The position numbers and the translations under genes were made by a program. Shown piece by piece: positions 47,903 to 58,075 of a DNA stretch of 64,000 nucleotides. Location of the stretch: NCBI RefSeq assembly GCF_001469025.1, contig NZ_LNIZ01000002.1:62001-126000 (forward strand), given 5' to 3'. Under the pieces are notes generated by a model. The model was not told the DNA's origin and made no database searches. It saw only the letters and a list, made by a program, of their open reading frames with translations. Position 1 is the first letter of the stretch. Every line of letters begins with the position of its first letter. The stretch comes from Trueperella bernardiae. Lineage in GTDB: Bacteria > Actinomycetota > Actinomycetes > Actinomycetales > Actinomycetaceae.

Positions 47903-48108
47903 AGGGCTAATCCTCCCACACCCGCGCAGGTCGGGCCGGTTTTCTCCACGCATTCATTTGGGTACACCGCTATCGGCGAAATTTACTCTGTCAACGAAAA
48001 GGGGCCCTGTTTGCCGAGGTAATTCGGCTAGCGTCCTGCGAAACGGAGCTCTACGTGGAAAGATAAGGGTTACGCGCGGCACAACGCCGTCCAGCAGTGG
48101 AGGTAAAC

Positions 48109-48948
48109 ATGTCTTTGTTCAAGAAGAAGAGCACGAAGGAGAAGGTGGCCGACCAGGTCGAGCCGCTGGCCGAGCGTGCGGCAGAGGTTGGTAGCCAGCT
48201 TGGCTCCCTCGTGAAGGATTCGGTGCGAGCCGCGGTCAATTGGGCGGAGCCGCTTGCCGCCGACGCGTACGGGAAGGCCGCGCCCTACGTCAAGGACGCT
48301 TACGACAAGGCTAACGACGCCGCCCATGACGCGTACGAGAAGGCCGCGCCCTACGTCAAGGACGCTTACGACAAGGCTAACGACGCCGCTCACGACGCCG
48401 CGGAGAAGGCCCGCCCGCTCGTCGCCGATGCGACCAGCCGGTATGAGGAGACGTCGGCGCTGGTGCGGGAGGACTACCTGCCGCGTGCCAAGCGTGCTGC
48501 TCACGCCGCCCTCGAAGAGGCAAAGTCCGGTTCTGGCGACCTGGCCACGCGCGCGAACGCTGTGGTCGCGGCGTCGAAGAAGGAGCTGGCCAAGCCGGAG
48601 AAGAAGCGTGGCCTGCGCAAGTGGGTTGGCTTCCTGGCCGTTGCTGGCGCGGGCGCCGTTGCAGCGTACGTGGCGTGGGCGCGCTCGAAGCCGGTGCAGG
48701 ACCCGTGGGCCGAAGCCTACTGGGAGGACGTCTCGGTGCCCACGGATGAGTCGGCTGCCAAGCCGGAGGATTCCGAGACCCCTGCGAAGGATAAGGTCGA
48801 GGAGCAGGCCGCCGCTCATGAGGTCATCCAGGAGGAGGTCTCGGAGGCGGAGCTCAAGGAAGAGGAGCTGAAGGAGAAGGTGGCCAAGACTCGCGAGGAG
48901 GAGGCCGCTGAGGCAGCGGGCCTCATCGACGAGGACAAGGAAGACTAG
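48109..48948 (+). CDS. Ala/Lys/Glu-rich membrane-associated helical protein with tandem repeats
   Basis: Unrecognised 279-residue protein. Residues ~1-160 are amphipathic helix with LEA/apolipoprotein-like heptad character, including two tandem 22-residue repeats (AYGKAAPYVKDAYDKANDAA then the same again, DNA units 48265-48330 and 48331-48396, nearly identical). One transmembrane helix follows (WVGFLAVAGAGAVAAYVAWA, ~181-200) and then an acidic Glu-rich tail. Good ribosome site (GGAGG 5 bases from ATG). Such a design suggests a membrane-tethered cytoplasmic structural or stress protein; that is inference. A strong hairpin follows. Confidence 0.8.
   Translation: MSLFKKKSTKEKVADQVEPLAERAAEVGSQLGSLVKDSVRAAVNWAEPLAADAYGKAAPYVKDAYDKANDAAHDAYEKAAPYVKDAYDKANDAAHDAAEKARPLVADATSRYEETSALVREDYLPRAKRAAHAALEEAKSGSGDLATRANAVVAASKKELAKPEKKRGLRKWVGFLAVAGAGAVAAYVAWARSKPVQDPWAEAYWEDVSVPTDESAAKPEDSETPAKDKVEEQAAAHEVIQEEVSEAELKEEELKEKVAKTREEEAAEAAGLIDEDKED
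48265..48396 (+). repeat. Two tandem 66-bp in-frame repeats
   Basis: Units 48265-48330 and 48331-48396 differ at three positions (G/A at the eighth base, and two third-position changes near the end). The near identity implies recent duplication or ongoing unit-number change. Confidence 0.9.
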
Positions 48949-49007
48949 TCCGAGCCAGATTCCGGTCAGCTAGCCGCTGACGGGGATTGAGACACAGCCT
49001 ATCTGTT

Positions 49008-49038
49008 GGGGGCGGGGTGCGATACGCACCCCGCCCCC
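49008..49038. terminator. Strong GC hairpin terminator
   Basis: Perfect 14-bp stem GGGGGCGGGGTGCG / CGCACCCCGCCCCC with loop ATA, 60 bases after the helical protein stop. No clear T-run on either side; it may serve both that gene and the tRNA-Ala transcript from the other strand. Confidence 0.65.
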
Positions 49039-49197
49039 AGATGTTTCGGCCGCGCTGAATGGCCCGGGATCCTGGGTTTGTCGTGCTTAGTGCGTGGACG
49101 CCTTCAATTACCGAGACGCCGTTTCCATGGGTATCCAACTCGATATCCGAAAAACGATGATGGTGGCTTTTCGTTGATATTTAGCGGAATTCATTTG

Positions 49198-49270
49198 TGG
49201 AGCCTACGGGACTCGAACCCGTAACCCCCTGCTTGCAAAGCAGGTGCGCTACCAATTGCGCCAAGGCCCC
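49198..49270 (-). tRNA. tRNA-Ala (anticodon TGC)
   Basis: 73 nt, acceptor GGGGCCT / AGGCTCC with the G3-U70 identity pair of tRNA-Ala, anticodon loop TTTGCAA (TGC), T-arm ACGGGTTCGAGTCCCGT. CCA is not encoded (CAA follows). The 5' end abuts the stop codon of the DLW-39 gene with no gap. Confidence 0.96.
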
Positions 49271-49393
49271 TTAAAGATCAACCGGGTCGGTCACTTGCTG
49301 CCACGTGGCTTGACGCTGCATGTTCTTCTGAACCTGGAGGAACACGATGTATCCTCCCAGGCCGGCCAAACATACCAGAGCAAACCTCTTCAT
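49271..49393 (-). CDS. DLW-39 family small protein, 40 aa
   Basis: Tiny frame between tRNA-Ile and tRNA-Ala, starting MKRFALVCLAGLGGYIVF and ending VTDPVDL. The ATG (49391-49393) has AGGAAGG about 5 bases upstream. The hydrophobic N-terminus, ~40-residue length, DL-ending C-terminus and the position downstream of gyrA among tRNA genes match the actinobacterial DLW-39 family. The N-terminal helix is probably membrane-associated. No function is known for the family. Easily missed because of its size. Confidence 0.8.
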   Translation of the reverse strand: MKRFALVCLAGLGGYIVFLQVQKNMQRQATWQQVTDPVDL

Positions 49394-49416
49394 CGTGACC
49401 TTCCTCGATTAACGAG

Positions 49417-49490
49417 TGGGCGTACGTGGACTCGAACCACGGACCTCCACATTATCAGTGTGGCGCTCTAACCGACTGAGCTATACGCCC
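49417..49490 (-). tRNA. tRNA-Ile (anticodon GAT)
   Basis: 74 nt, acceptor GGGCGTA / TACGCCC, D-arm AGCTCAGTCGGTTAGAGC, anticodon loop CTGATAA (GAT), T-arm CGTGGTTCGAGTCCACG, discriminator A; CCA not encoded. Upstream of DLW-39 and tRNA-Ala on the minus strand. Confidence 0.96.
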
Positions 49491-49639
49491 CGTTCCTAAC
49501 GGATGCCGAATTAGGTTAACTCATTCTCCCGCACTTCTCCAAACCGGATATGACCTGAGCGCTCGACGTCACATTTCTGCCGCCGCGTCCGCCAACCGCT
49601 GGCCGGCCCACCGAGCCGCCCGCGAGCGAGCCACCCGGG

Positions 49640-50059
49640 CTACTCGTCAGTGACAGTGATTCCGAGCCCGCCGACCAGCATAGCCACCACGTTGTAGAGC
49701 AGTGCCATGACCGTGCCGAACAGGGTCATGAGCACGACCTCAATAACGCCCACCACCACGGCGAACGAGACGACGCGCCCGAACTGCATGAACTGACCCA
49801 GCTCGAGCAGCGGCGCCGAGTTCAGCGTCACGAGCAGCTCGTCGATACGCGCCCACACGTGCATGGCGTCAAGCGTGAACCACAGGAGGATCGCGGCGAT
49901 GACGATCATGATGCCCACACCCACCGACACGAGGAAGGACAGCTTGAGCGCTGACAGCGGGTCGATGCGCGAGATAGTCATGCGGACGCGGCTGATGCCA
50001 ACGTCCAGCCGCTCCTCCGCCGCGTCGACGCTATCGGGGGTATGCGTGGTCTCGGTCAT
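49640..50059 (-). CDS. DUF3566 membrane protein
   Basis: 139-residue protein with two hydrophobic segments (~40-63 and ~98-125). Its position directly after gyrA and before tRNA-Ile, and the pattern RVRMTISRIDPLSALKLSF with late NVVAMLVGGLGITV, match the DUF3566 family conserved in Actinobacteria. No biochemical role is established. GGAGATCTCTC precedes the ATG. Confidence 0.9.
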   Translation of the reverse strand: MTETTHTPDSVDAAEERLDVGISRVRMTISRIDPLSALKLSFLVSVGVGIMIVIAAILLWFTLDAMHVWARIDELLVTLNSAPLLELGQFMQFGRVVSFAVVVGVIEVVLMTLFGTVMALLYNVVAMLVGGLGITVTDE

Positions 50060-50119
50060 GAGAGATCTCCGTCGTTGATGTTGCTACTGGTATGACGCTA
50101 CCGCTTTTTGCGCGCCCGC

Positions 50120-52768
50120 TCACCCTTCTTGGGGCTGATTGTCGATCTGGTCCGACGACGCCGTTGCCCCGCCCGCGTCCACAGGCGCGGCCACGTCCTC
50201 ATCGGCTGCGACCGAGTCGCCGGATCCGACCGTCTCGCCCAAGGCGACAGTGTCCGCGGAATCGGCGGAATCCGAGCTGTCAGCGCTGTCAACGCTGTCC
50301 GACTCGAAGACGGGCGCCATCGCGAGCACGCGGTCGCCGCTATCGGGGCGGACGAAACGCACGCCCTGGGTGTTGCGTCCGGTGAGGTTGACTTCGTCCA
50401 CGCGCGAGCGGACCACCTTGCCGCCCTCCATGATCACCACGACCTCGTCCCCGGGCTTGGTGATGAGCGCGCCCACCAGCTCGCCGCGGTTTTCAGCCAC
50501 CTTGGCCACACGGATGCCGAGGCCGCCGCGGTTCTGGGGCCTGTACTGGTCTTCGCTGGTGCGCTTGGCGAAGCCGCCGTCGGTGATGACGAAGACTTCC
50601 GAGTCCTCGCGCACCACTTCCATGGCGAGCAGCGAGTCGCCGTCGCGGAACTTCATGCCGCGCACGCCCGCAGTGGCGCGGCCCATGGGCCGGAGCGAGG
50701 AGTCGTCGGCTGTGAAGCGTAGCGACTGACCCTGGCGGGACACGAGGATGAGCTCGTCGCCTTCGTTGATGAGCTGGGCGGAGACCACCTGGTCGGTGGA
50801 GCCGTCCACGTGTTCGCGCAGGTTGATGGCGATGAGGCCGCCGGTGCGGGCCGAGTCGTAGTCGGCCAGCTTGGTCTTCTTCACCATGCCGTCCTCTGTG
50901 GCGAGCACCAGGTAGTCGGCTTGGTCGTAGGTGCGCAGCGTGAAGGCGGAGGCGATCTCTTCGCCCGGCTGCAACGCGAGCACGTTCGCCACGTGCTGGC
51001 CCTTCGATTCGCGCGAGCCCTCGGGGATCTCGTATCCCTTGACCCGGTAGACCCGGCCGAGGTTCGTGAAGAACAGGTGCCAATCATGTGTTGAGGCGAT
51101 CCCCATGTGCTCCACGACGTCGTCACTGCGCAGCGTCGTCCCCTTGACGCCCTTGCCGCCGCGGCGCTGGGCGCGGTACTCGGAGACCTTGGTGCGCTTG
51201 ATGAAGCCCGAGCGGGTCACGGTCACCACTATCTCTTCCTCGGGGATGAGGTCCTCCACGGTCATTTCGCCGTCGAAGGGGAGGATGATGGTGCGGCGGT
51301 CGTCGCCGTAGCGGTCCACCACCTCGTTCAGTTCCTCGGAGATGATCGCGCGCTGGCGGGCGGGCTTGGCCAGGATGTCGCGGTAGTCCTCGCACAGGTC
51401 GAGCTTCTCGTCCCGCTCCTCGACGATCTTCTGCCGCTCGAGGGCGGCCAGGCGTCGCAGCTGCATGGCGAGGATATGGTCGGCCTGGATCTCGTTGATC
51501 GCGAGCAGTTCGATGAGCCCGGTGCGGGCCTCCTCCACCGTGGGCGAACGCCGGATGAGGGCAATGACCTCGTCCAGCATGTCGAGCGCCTTGACCAGGC
51601 CCTCGAGGATCATGAGGCGCTCTTCGGCCTTGCGCAGGCGATAGGCGGTGCGTCGGCTGATGACCTCTACCTGGTGCTGCACCCAGTAGTGGATGAATCC
51701 GTCAAGCGAGAGGGTGCGCGGCACGCCGTCGACCAGCGCGAGCATGTTGGCCGAGAAGTTGTTCTGCAGCTGGGTGTGCTTGTAGAGGTTGTTGAGCACC
51801 ACCTTCGGCACGGCGTCCCGCTTGAGCACGACCACGATGCGCTGGCCCGCGCGGCCCGAGGACTCGTCGCGGATGTCGGCGATGCCGGACAGCCGCCCGT
51901 CCTTGACGCCCTCCACCATGCGGTCAAGCAGGCGGTCGGGGTTGACCTGGTAGGGCAGGTCGGAGATGACGAGCGACGTGCGGCCGTTGACCTCGTCAAT
52001 CTCCACCTTCGCGCGCTGGGTGATCGTGCCGCGGCCTGTGCGGTACATATCCTCGATGCCCTTGGTGCCCAGGATCGTGGCGCCGGTGGGGAAGTCGGGG
52101 CCGGAGATACGCATCATGAGGTTGGCGAGCAGCTCGTCGCGCGTGGCGTCCGGGTGCTCGAGGTACCACTGGGCTCCCGCGGCGATCTCGCGCAGGTTGT
52201 GCGGCGGGATCGAGGTTGCCATGCCCACCGCGATGCCCTCCGAACCGTTGATCAACAGGTTCGGGATGCGGGAGGTCAGCACCACGGGCTCTTGGACGGA
52301 ACCGTCGAAGTTGGGCTGGAAATCGACCGTGTCCTCGTTGATATCGCGGACCATCTCGACAGCCAGGGGAGCCATCCGCGCCTCGGTGTACCTCGGCGCG
52401 GCCGCACCCAAGTCACCCGCGGTACCGAAGTTACCCTGGCCGGCCACCAGCGGGTAGCGCAGGTTCCACGGCTGGACCATGCGGACCATCGTGTCGTAGA
52501 TGGCGGCGTCACCGTGCGGGTGGTAGTGACCCATGACGTCGCCGACGATCTTCACCGACTTCGAGAACGCCGAATCGGGCCGGTAGCCGCCATCCCACAT
52601 CGCGTAGATGACGCGGCGGTGGACGGGTTTCATGCCGTCGCGCACATCGGGCAGGGCGCGCCCCACAATGACCGACATGGCGTAGTCAAGGTAGGAGGTC
52701 TCCATCTCGCGCTGGAGGTCGACATCCTTGATGCTGCCGTGTTCAAAGTTCACAGTATTCTCACTCAC
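50120..52768 (-). CDS. gyrA: DNA gyrase subunit A
   Basis: Breakage-reunion subunit of gyrase. Catalytic Tyr near residue 127 (PRYTEARM). The quinolone-determining region reads [11 protein letters not shown], with Ala88 at the position of E. coli Ser83 and Asp92 at that of Asp87. The GyrA box [10 protein letters not shown] is present (~545), followed by the six-bladed C-terminal domain and a Ser/Asp-rich acidic tail ([17 protein letters not shown]). 882 residues. Starts 9 bases after gyrB stop. Confidence 0.96.
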   Translation of the reverse strand: MSENTVNFEHGSIKDVDLQREMETSYLDYAMSVIVGRALPDVRDGMKPVHRRVIYAMWDGGYRPDSAFSKSVKIVGDVMGHYHPHGDAAIYDTMVRMVQPWNLRYPLVAGQGNFGTAGDLGAAAPRYTEARMAPLAVEMVRDINEDTVDFQPNFDGSVQEPVVLTSRIPNLLINGSEGIAVGMATSIPPHNLREIAAGAQWYLEHPDATRDELLANLMMRISGPDFPTGATILGTKGIEDMYRTGRGTITQRAKVEIDEVNGRTSLVISDLPYQVNPDRLLDRMVEGVKDGRLSGIADIRDESSGRAGQRIVVVLKRDAVPKVVLNNLYKHTQLQNNFSANMLALVDGVPRTLSLDGFIHYWVQHQVEVISRRTAYRLRKAEERLMILEGLVKALDMLDEVIALIRRSPTVEEARTGLIELLAINEIQADHILAMQLRRLAALERQKIVEERDEKLDLCEDYRDILAKPARQRAIISEELNEVVDRYGDDRRTIILPFDGEMTVEDLIPEEEIVVTVTRSGFIKRTKVSEYRAQRRGGKGVKGTTLRSDDVVEHMGIASTHDWHLFFTNLGRVYRVKGYEIPEGSRESKGQHVANVLALQPGEEIASAFTLRTYDQADYLVLATEDGMVKKTKLADYDSARTGGLIAINLREHVDGSTDQVVSAQLINEGDELILVSRQGQSLRFTADDSSLRPMGRATAGVRGMKFRDGDSLLAMEVVREDSEVFVITDGGFAKRTSEDQYRPQNRGGLGIRVAKVAENRGELVGALITKPGDEVVVIMEGGKVVRSRVDEVNLTGRNTQGVRFVRPDSGDRVLAMAPVFESDSVDSADSSDSADSADTVALGETVGSGDSVAADEDVAAPVDAGGATASSDQIDNQPQEG

Positions 52769-52777
52769 GATTAATCC

Positions 52778-54811
52778 TTAGATGTCGAGGAATCGCACGT
52801 CACGGGCGTTGCGCTGGATGAAGCTACGGCGCGAACCCACGTCCTCACCCATGAGGATAGAGAAGGCCTCGTCCGTGGCGGCGGCCTCCCCGATGTTGAC
52901 CCGCTTGAGCGTGCGGGTTTCGGGATTCATCGTGGTGTCCCACAGCTCCGAATCATTCATCTCGCCCAGGCCCTTATAGCGCTGAATGCCCTGGCCCTCG
53001 GCCTTGGGTAGCTTCTTGCCGGCGGCCATGCCTTCCTTCAGCACCGCGTCGCGTTCGGCGTCGGAAAACACATACTGGTGCGTGGCATTCGTCCACTTGA
53101 TACGGTACAGCGGCGGCATCGCCAGGTAGATGTAGCCGGCCTCGATGAGCGGGCGCATGTAGCGGTAGACGAGGGTGAGCAGCAGGGTGGCGATGTGCTG
53201 GCCGTCCACGTCGGCGTCGGCCATAAAGACGATCTTGTGGTAACGCAGCTTGTCGATGTCGAACTCCTCGCCCACGCCCGTGCCGAACGCGGTGATGAGG
53301 TTCTGGATCGAGTCGGAGCTGAGCGCCCGGTCGAGCCGCGCCTTTTCCACGTTGAGGATCTTGCCGCGGATTGGCATGATCGCCTGGTGGCGAGGGTCGC
53401 GGCCGTTGACGGCCGAGCCGCCCGCCGAATCACCCTCCACAATGAAGATTTCGCACTCTTCGGGGTTACGCGACGTGCAGTCCTTGAGCTTGCCCGGCAT
53501 CGACGCCGACTCCAGCACCGACTTGCGACGCGTCGCCTCGCGCGCCTTCCGCGCTGCGATGCGCGCCTGGTAGGCCTGCGTGGCCTTGCGGATGACTTCC
53601 TTCGCCTCCGACGGGTTCATGTCCAACCAGTCGGAGATGTGGGCGTACGTCTGCTGCTGGACGAAGGTGCGGGCTTCCGTGTTGCCCAACTTCGTCTTCG
53701 TCTGGCCCTCGAACTGCGGCTCGCCAAGCTTGACGGAGATGACGACGGCAAGGCCCTCGCGGATGTCATCGCCCGAGAGGTTCGGGTCCTTCTCCTTGAG
53801 CAGGCCCTTGTCACGCGCGTACTTGTTGATCACCGAGGTCAGCGCCGTGCGGAATCCCTCCTCGTGCGTGCCGCCTTCGGTGGTGTTGATCGTGTTAGCG
53901 AAGGTGTGGAGGGTCTCGGAATACGACGCGGTCCACTGCATGGCCACCTCCACCGAGATCTTCTTCTCCTCGTCCTCAGACTCGAAGTAGATCGGGTCGG
54001 TGTGAACGGGTTCGACCTTCTTGGTCTTGACGATGTGGCGCACGTAGTCGAGCAGGCCGCCGTCGTAATGGTAGGAGACCTCGAGGTGCGGGCGCTCCTC
54101 CGCCGCGAGCGAGTCCTCCGTGCCCACGACCTCCTCGCCCTCCGGAACGGCCTGCGGCCGCTCGTCGATCAGGGTGATGCGCAGGCCCTTGTTGAGGAAC
54201 GCCATCTGCTGCAGGCGGTGGCGCAGGGTCTCGAAGTCGAACGTGGTGGTTTCGAAGATGTCGCCGTTGGGCCAGAAAGTCTGCGTGGTGCCGGTTTCGG
54301 TGGTGGGCTCACCCTTCTCCAAGGGCGCCACGGGCACGCCGTTTTCGTAGGAAATCCGCCAGACGTAGCCGTCGCGCCGGACCTTGGTATCCATGCGCGT
54401 CGACAGCGCGTTGACCACCGACACGCCCACACCGTGCAGACCGCCTGACACGGCGTAGCCGCCGTTGCCGAACTTGCCACCCGCGTGCAGCACGGTCATG
54501 ACCACCTGGACGGCTGGCAGGCCCTCCGTGGGGTGAATATCCACCGGGATACCGCGGCCGTTATCGGCCACCCGGCACCCGCCGTTCTCCAGCAGGGTAA
54601 TTTCGATGTGATCGCAGTAGCCGGCGAGCGCCTCGTCCACCGAGTTATCAACCACTTCGTAGACCAGGTGGTGCAGGCCGCGTTCGCCGGTGGAGCCGAT
54701 GTACATGCCCGGGCGCTTCCGGACGGCCTCGAGCCCCTCAAGGACGGTGATGTTCGACGCGTCGTACGACTGGTCCTCCGAGACCGCGCCGATCCGATTA
54801 TTTTCAGCCAC
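52778..54811 (-). CDS. gyrB: DNA gyrase subunit B
   Basis: ATPase subunit of gyrase. GHKL ATP site ([20 protein letters not shown]), TOPRIM motifs EGDSAGGSA and [10 protein letters not shown]-terminal [20 protein letters not shown] 54811 is chosen because AGGAG lies 9 bases upstream; the TTG at 54820 sits directly on that site. 677 residues. Co-transcribed with gyrA. Confidence 0.95.
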   Translation of the reverse strand: MAENNRIGAVSEDQSYDASNITVLEGLEAVRKRPGMYIGSTGERGLHHLVYEVVDNSVDEALAGYCDHIEITLLENGGCRVADNGRGIPVDIHPTEGLPAVQVVMTVLHAGGKFGNGGYAVSGGLHGVGVSVVNALSTRMDTKVRRDGYVWRISYENGVPVAPLEKGEPTTETGTTQTFWPNGDIFETTTFDFETLRHRLQQMAFLNKGLRITLIDERPQAVPEGEEVVGTEDSLAAEERPHLEVSYHYDGGLLDYVRHIVKTKKVEPVHTDPIYFESEDEEKKISVEVAMQWTASYSETLHTFANTINTTEGGTHEEGFRTALTSVINKYARDKGLLKEKDPNLSGDDIREGLAVVISVKLGEPQFEGQTKTKLGNTEARTFVQQQTYAHISDWLDMNPSEAKEVIRKATQAYQARIAARKAREATRRKSVLESASMPGKLKDCTSRNPEECEIFIVEGDSAGGSAVNGRDPRHQAIMPIRGKILNVEKARLDRALSSDSIQNLITAFGTGVGEEFDIDKLRYHKIVFMADADVDGQHIATLLLTLVYRYMRPLIEAGYIYLAMPPLYRIKWTNATHQYVFSDAERDAVLKEGMAAGKKLPKAEGQGIQRYKGLGEMNDSELWDTTMNPETRTLKRVNIGEAAATDEAFSILMGEDVGSRRSFIQRNARDVRFLDI

Positions 54812-54921
54812 GCTTGGCAACTCCTCTACCTGTGGTCTACATCTCTAAATAAGCCCTAGGATCGCCTGGAAGGCATTGAGGCCCGTTTGGGTAGGTATCT
54901 ACACCATGAGACCAAAAACTA

Positions 54922-54927
54922 ATTATA
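54922..54927 (-). promoter_or_regulatory. Putative gyrB promoter -10 element
   Basis: Perfect TATAAT on the minus strand, about 110 bases before the gyrB start. Just upstream is a dyad TTTTG-N4-CAAAA. No consensus -35 at 17 bases, so the assignment rests on the -10 and its position. The leader would be long. Confidence 0.45.
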
Positions 54928-55038
54928 GCGCGTTTTGGACGCAAAATCTCGCCACATGTCCTCCCAGAGAGGTTCGAAACTCGTGAGCGTGGCCCGTGGA
55001 CATCTTTCCGACGACGCCGTCCCCCGGCAACCGCCTCT

Positions 55039-55611
55039 TCACCCGTAGGTGTCCCGCGGTCCGCGCCCTGGCACCGAGTAGCGCCCGTGCTTCCACGAGC
55101 GCGCGAACGGCCCGCCCACCACGATCTCTTTCACGACGCCGGGGCCCAGCTCCTCCTCCAACCGCTTGTCGAGGAAGGCCGACAGCGCGCGCATCTGCGT
55201 CTGCCACGACGTCGACCCCGCCCGCAGCGTCAGCACCCCGTCCTCGAAGCTCTCCACCTGGCAGTTGTTCGCGATTGCCTCCCCGACGATATCCGGCCAG
55301 CGCGCCGCCATCGATCCAATCTCCAGCTGTGTGCCCCACCCCCGGGTTTTCACGAGGTGGTCAAACACGATGCCGAGCGGCTTCGGGTCCCGCTTCGAGG
55401 GCCGCGAGCCGGAACCAACGTCTTGCCCGGGGATGGGGACCACCACGTCCTCCCCGATTTGCTCGGCCTCCCGCTCAATCCGCGCCGCCATCCGCACACG
55501 CACCCAGCCCTGGGCCTCGGCCATGAGCCGTGCCCGCTCGAGTGCCTCGAGAGGCAGCTCGTCACCGTACTTTTCCGCCGCCGCGCGCTTGGCCTGCGCG
55601 ATCCTATCCAT
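55039..55611 (-). CDS. DUF721 (DciA-like) protein
   Basis: Conserved gene between recF and gyrB in Actinobacteria. The DUF721 core (~75-180) includes VFDHLVKTRGWGTQLEIG and the late LTLRAGSTSWQTQMRAL; a basic N-terminal helix (AQAKRAAAEKYG) precedes it. Family members related to DciA help load replicative helicase; whether this one does is inference. ATG 55611 overlaps the recF end by 8 bases; 190 residues. Confidence 0.87.
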   Translation of the reverse strand: MDRIAQAKRAAAEKYGDELPLEALERARLMAEAQGWVRVRMAARIEREAEQIGEDVVVPIPGQDVGSGSRPSKRDPKPLGIVFDHLVKTRGWGTQLEIGSMAARWPDIVGEAIANNCQVESFEDGVLTLRAGSTSWQTQMRALSAFLDKRLEEELGPGVVKEIVVGGPFARSWKHGRYSVPGRGPRDTYG

Positions 55612-56932
55612 CGCTGCCCACGGTATCCGCGCCACCGTCCACGTCACGTCCCACGTCAGCGTCCGTCACGACGCCGCCCGGCGCGCCTTCGCCGCCAGTA
55701 CGGCCGCCGTCGTCGAGCCGCGTCGCCTTCCCGCGGGTCACCGCAAACCGGATCCCGCCGAGTGGCGGCAGGTCGTCTCCCACGGCGGCGGTGACGAACA
55801 CCTGCTCGGCGTTGGCGATGATCTGGGCCAGCCGCAGCCGGCGCCGGGAGTCAAGTTCGGCGAAGACGTCGTCGAGGATAAGGATCGGCTCCTCGTGCTC
55901 GGCCCAGTCCCCGGACTCGTGCCCGCGCAGCAGGGCCCACGAGCCGAGCCGCAGCGCCAGCGCATACGACCACGACTCCCCGTGCGACGCGAATCCCTTC
56001 GCCGGCAACGTGCCGAGTGAAAGCTCAAGTTCGTCACGGTGCGGCCCCACCAGGTTCACCCCACGTTCGATCTCCGCCCCGTGCCACTCGCGCAACGTCT
56101 CGCGCAGCTTCGCCTCCACGGCCGCCGCGTCCCGCAGCTCCGTTTCGTGTTTCACGACGCCGTCCGCCAGCTCGGTGCCGTCCTCTCCCGCGAGCTGTGC
56201 GGCGGTGGGAAGGGCCCAGTTCCGGCGTTCGTCGAGATTAGCGGCGTAGTCGATGCGGGCGACGTCGTTGCCACCCGACACGTCGGCGTAGTAGCTCGCC
56301 ACGTGCGGGCGCAGGCCAGCGATGATCTCGGCGCGGGCGGCGATGATCTGCGCGCCGTAGCGGGCGAGCTGGTCGTCCCACACCTCGAGCGAGGATTCGT
56401 CGACCACCCCGCCACGCCGCCGCGTTTTTTGTAGGGCCTTGAGCAGCGCGCCGCGCTGGCGGAGCACCCGCTCGTACTCGGCCTTGACCGAGGCCAAACG
56501 TGGACGGAACTGGATCATGAGGTTGTCGAGGAATCGGCGCCGATCCGCGGGATCTCCCTTGACCAGGCTCAAGTCCTCCGGGGCGAACACCACGGTCCGC
56601 ACGATCCCCAAAAGGTCCGCCGGGCGGGCGTTGCCCCGGTTGATCCGGGCGCGGTTGGCCTTGCCGGTGATAATCTCCACCTCGACCATCGTCTCCGACT
56701 CCCCGCGCCGCACCTTAGCGCGCACGACCCCGGCGCCCGCGCCCTGCCGCACGAGCGCGGCGTCGGCAGCCACCCGGTGCGACGAAAACGTGGCCAGGTA
56801 CCCGATGGCCTCCACCAGGTTCGTCTTGCCCTGGCCGTTCTCACCCACGAAGGTCACCACTCCGGGCTCGAACTCGAGCACGACCTCGCGGTAGGACCGG
56901 AAGTCGTTGAGGGCCAGATCGGAGATGTACAC
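55604..56932 (-). CDS. recF: DNA repair/recombination protein RecF
   Basis: SMC-like ATPase that helps load RecA at gaps. Walker A GENGQGKTNL near residue 33-42, ABC-type signature region and Walker B (EPILILDDVFAELD) near the C-terminus. 442 residues including a Gly/Asp-rich tail. The GTG start directly follows the dnaN stop, and the 3' end overlaps DUF721, so dnaN-recF-DUF721 is one operon. Confidence 0.94.
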   Translation of the reverse strand: MYISDLALNDFRSYREVVLEFEPGVVTFVGENGQGKTNLVEAIGYLATFSSHRVAADAALVRQGAGAGVVRAKVRRGESETMVEVEIITGKANRARINRGNARPADLLGIVRTVVFAPEDLSLVKGDPADRRRFLDNLMIQFRPRLASVKAEYERVLRQRGALLKALQKTRRRGGVVDESSLEVWDDQLARYGAQIIAARAEIIAGLRPHVASYYADVSGGNDVARIDYAANLDERRNWALPTAAQLAGEDGTELADGVVKHETELRDAAAVEAKLRETLREWHGAEIERGVNLVGPHRDELELSLGTLPAKGFASHGESWSYALALRLGSWALLRGHESGDWAEHEEPILILDDVFAELDSRRRLRLAQIIANAEQVFVTAAVGDDLPPLGGIRFAVTRGKATRLDDGGRTGGEGAPGGVVTDADVGRDVDGGADTVGSDG

Positions 56933-58069
56933 CTAGTTTTGGCCGAAAGTCCGAATCGGCATGAGGAGCAGGCGGAAGTCGTCCTCCACGTTGCCATCCT
57001 TGTCCTGGGAGGTCACCACCGCCGGCTTGGTGGGGTGGGTGAATGACAGGCGCACGGTCGGCTCGTCGATCACCGCGAAACCTTCCTGCAGGAAGATCGG
57101 GTTGAAGGCCATCTTGATGTCCTCGCCCTCGAGCGTGGCGGGCAGGACTTCGGAGACCTGAGCGTTGTCGCCCTGGCCGGCCTCGAGCATGACCTCGCCC
57201 TCGGAGAATGACAGGCGCACGGCCGCATTCTTCTCCGTCACCAGACGCGAGCGCTTGATCGCGTCGAGGATCTCCAGGCGGTCGAGCTCGACGTGACCGT
57301 TGACCTCGGTGGGGAACAGCGAGCGGACCTGCGGGTATTCGCCATCGATGAGCTGGATCGTGTTCTGGCGGTTGCCGGCCGAGAAGCCGATGAGCGCGCC
57401 CATCCCCTCATCCTGGAGCGAGATCTCCACGTCCGACACGGTGCCGAGCGCCTTCGCGACGTCGAGCAGGCGCGAGGCGCGCACGAGGATGCGGGTGGAG
57501 TAGTCGGAGTGCACCGGGGCCCACGCCAAATCGCGGATCGCGAGCCGGTAGCGGTCGGTGGCCATGAGGGAAATCTGGTCGCCCTCGATCTCGATGCACA
57601 CGGAAACGAGCATGGGTAGCGTGTCGTCATTCGAGGCAGCGATGGTCACCTGCGAGACGGCCTTCTCCCACTCCGCGCCATCCACCTTGCCGATCACCGG
57701 CGGCATCGCCGGCAGGTCGGCGTAGTCCTCTGCGGCCATGGTCTTGAGAGTAAAGTGCGAGCGGCCGCAGGAAATGTCAAACTTCCCGCCGTCCCTCTCG
57801 ATTTCGATCGGCTGATTGGGCAGGGAGCGCGAGATCTCGGCGAGCAGCTTGCCGTTGACCAGCACCTCGCCCGGCACCATCACGTTCGCCGTGTTGATAG
57901 TAATTTGCGAGGAAATGTCCGAATCGCGTGCGCCCATCGTGACCGTGCCGTCTTCCTCGGCCACGATGTGAATGCCGGCAAGGACGGCGTTGGCCGGCCG
58001 GGAGGGGATCGTGCGCGATGCCCAGGTCACGGCGTCAGTAAATTCCTTATGATCGACGCTAAATTTCAC
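56933..58069 (-). CDS. dnaN: DNA polymerase III beta subunit (sliding clamp)
   Basis: Ring-forming processivity clamp. Three clamp repeats; recognisable segments KFSVDHKEFTDAV at the start, LPMLVSVCIEI in the middle and the C-terminal LLMPIRTFGQN. GTG 58069 has AGTAGG 7 bases upstream; a TTG at 58075 is the longest frame. 378 residues, normal. Confidence 0.95.
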   Translation of the reverse strand: MKFSVDHKEFTDAVTWASRTIPSRPANAVLAGIHIVAEEDGTVTMGARDSDISSQITINTANVMVPGEVLVNGKLLAEISRSLPNQPIEIERDGGKFDISCGRSHFTLKTMAAEDYADLPAMPPVIGKVDGAEWEKAVSQVTIAASNDDTLPMLVSVCIEIEGDQISLMATDRYRLAIRDLAWAPVHSDYSTRILVRASRLLDVAKALGTVSDVEISLQDEGMGALIGFSAGNRQNTIQLIDGEYPQVRSLFPTEVNGHVELDRLEILDAIKRSRLVTEKNAAVRLSFSEGEVMLEAGQGDNAQVSEVLPATLEGEDIKMAFNPIFLQEGFAVIDEPTVRLSFTHPTKPAVVTSQDKDGNVEDDFRLLLMPIRTFGQN

Positions 58070-58075
58070 CGTCAA

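Noticed and set aside
51107-52774. Long plus-strand frame opposite gyrA (and similar ones opposite gyrB and the pilin gene)
   Set aside because: Shadow frames produced by GC-rich third positions; the minus strand has full-length conserved proteins.
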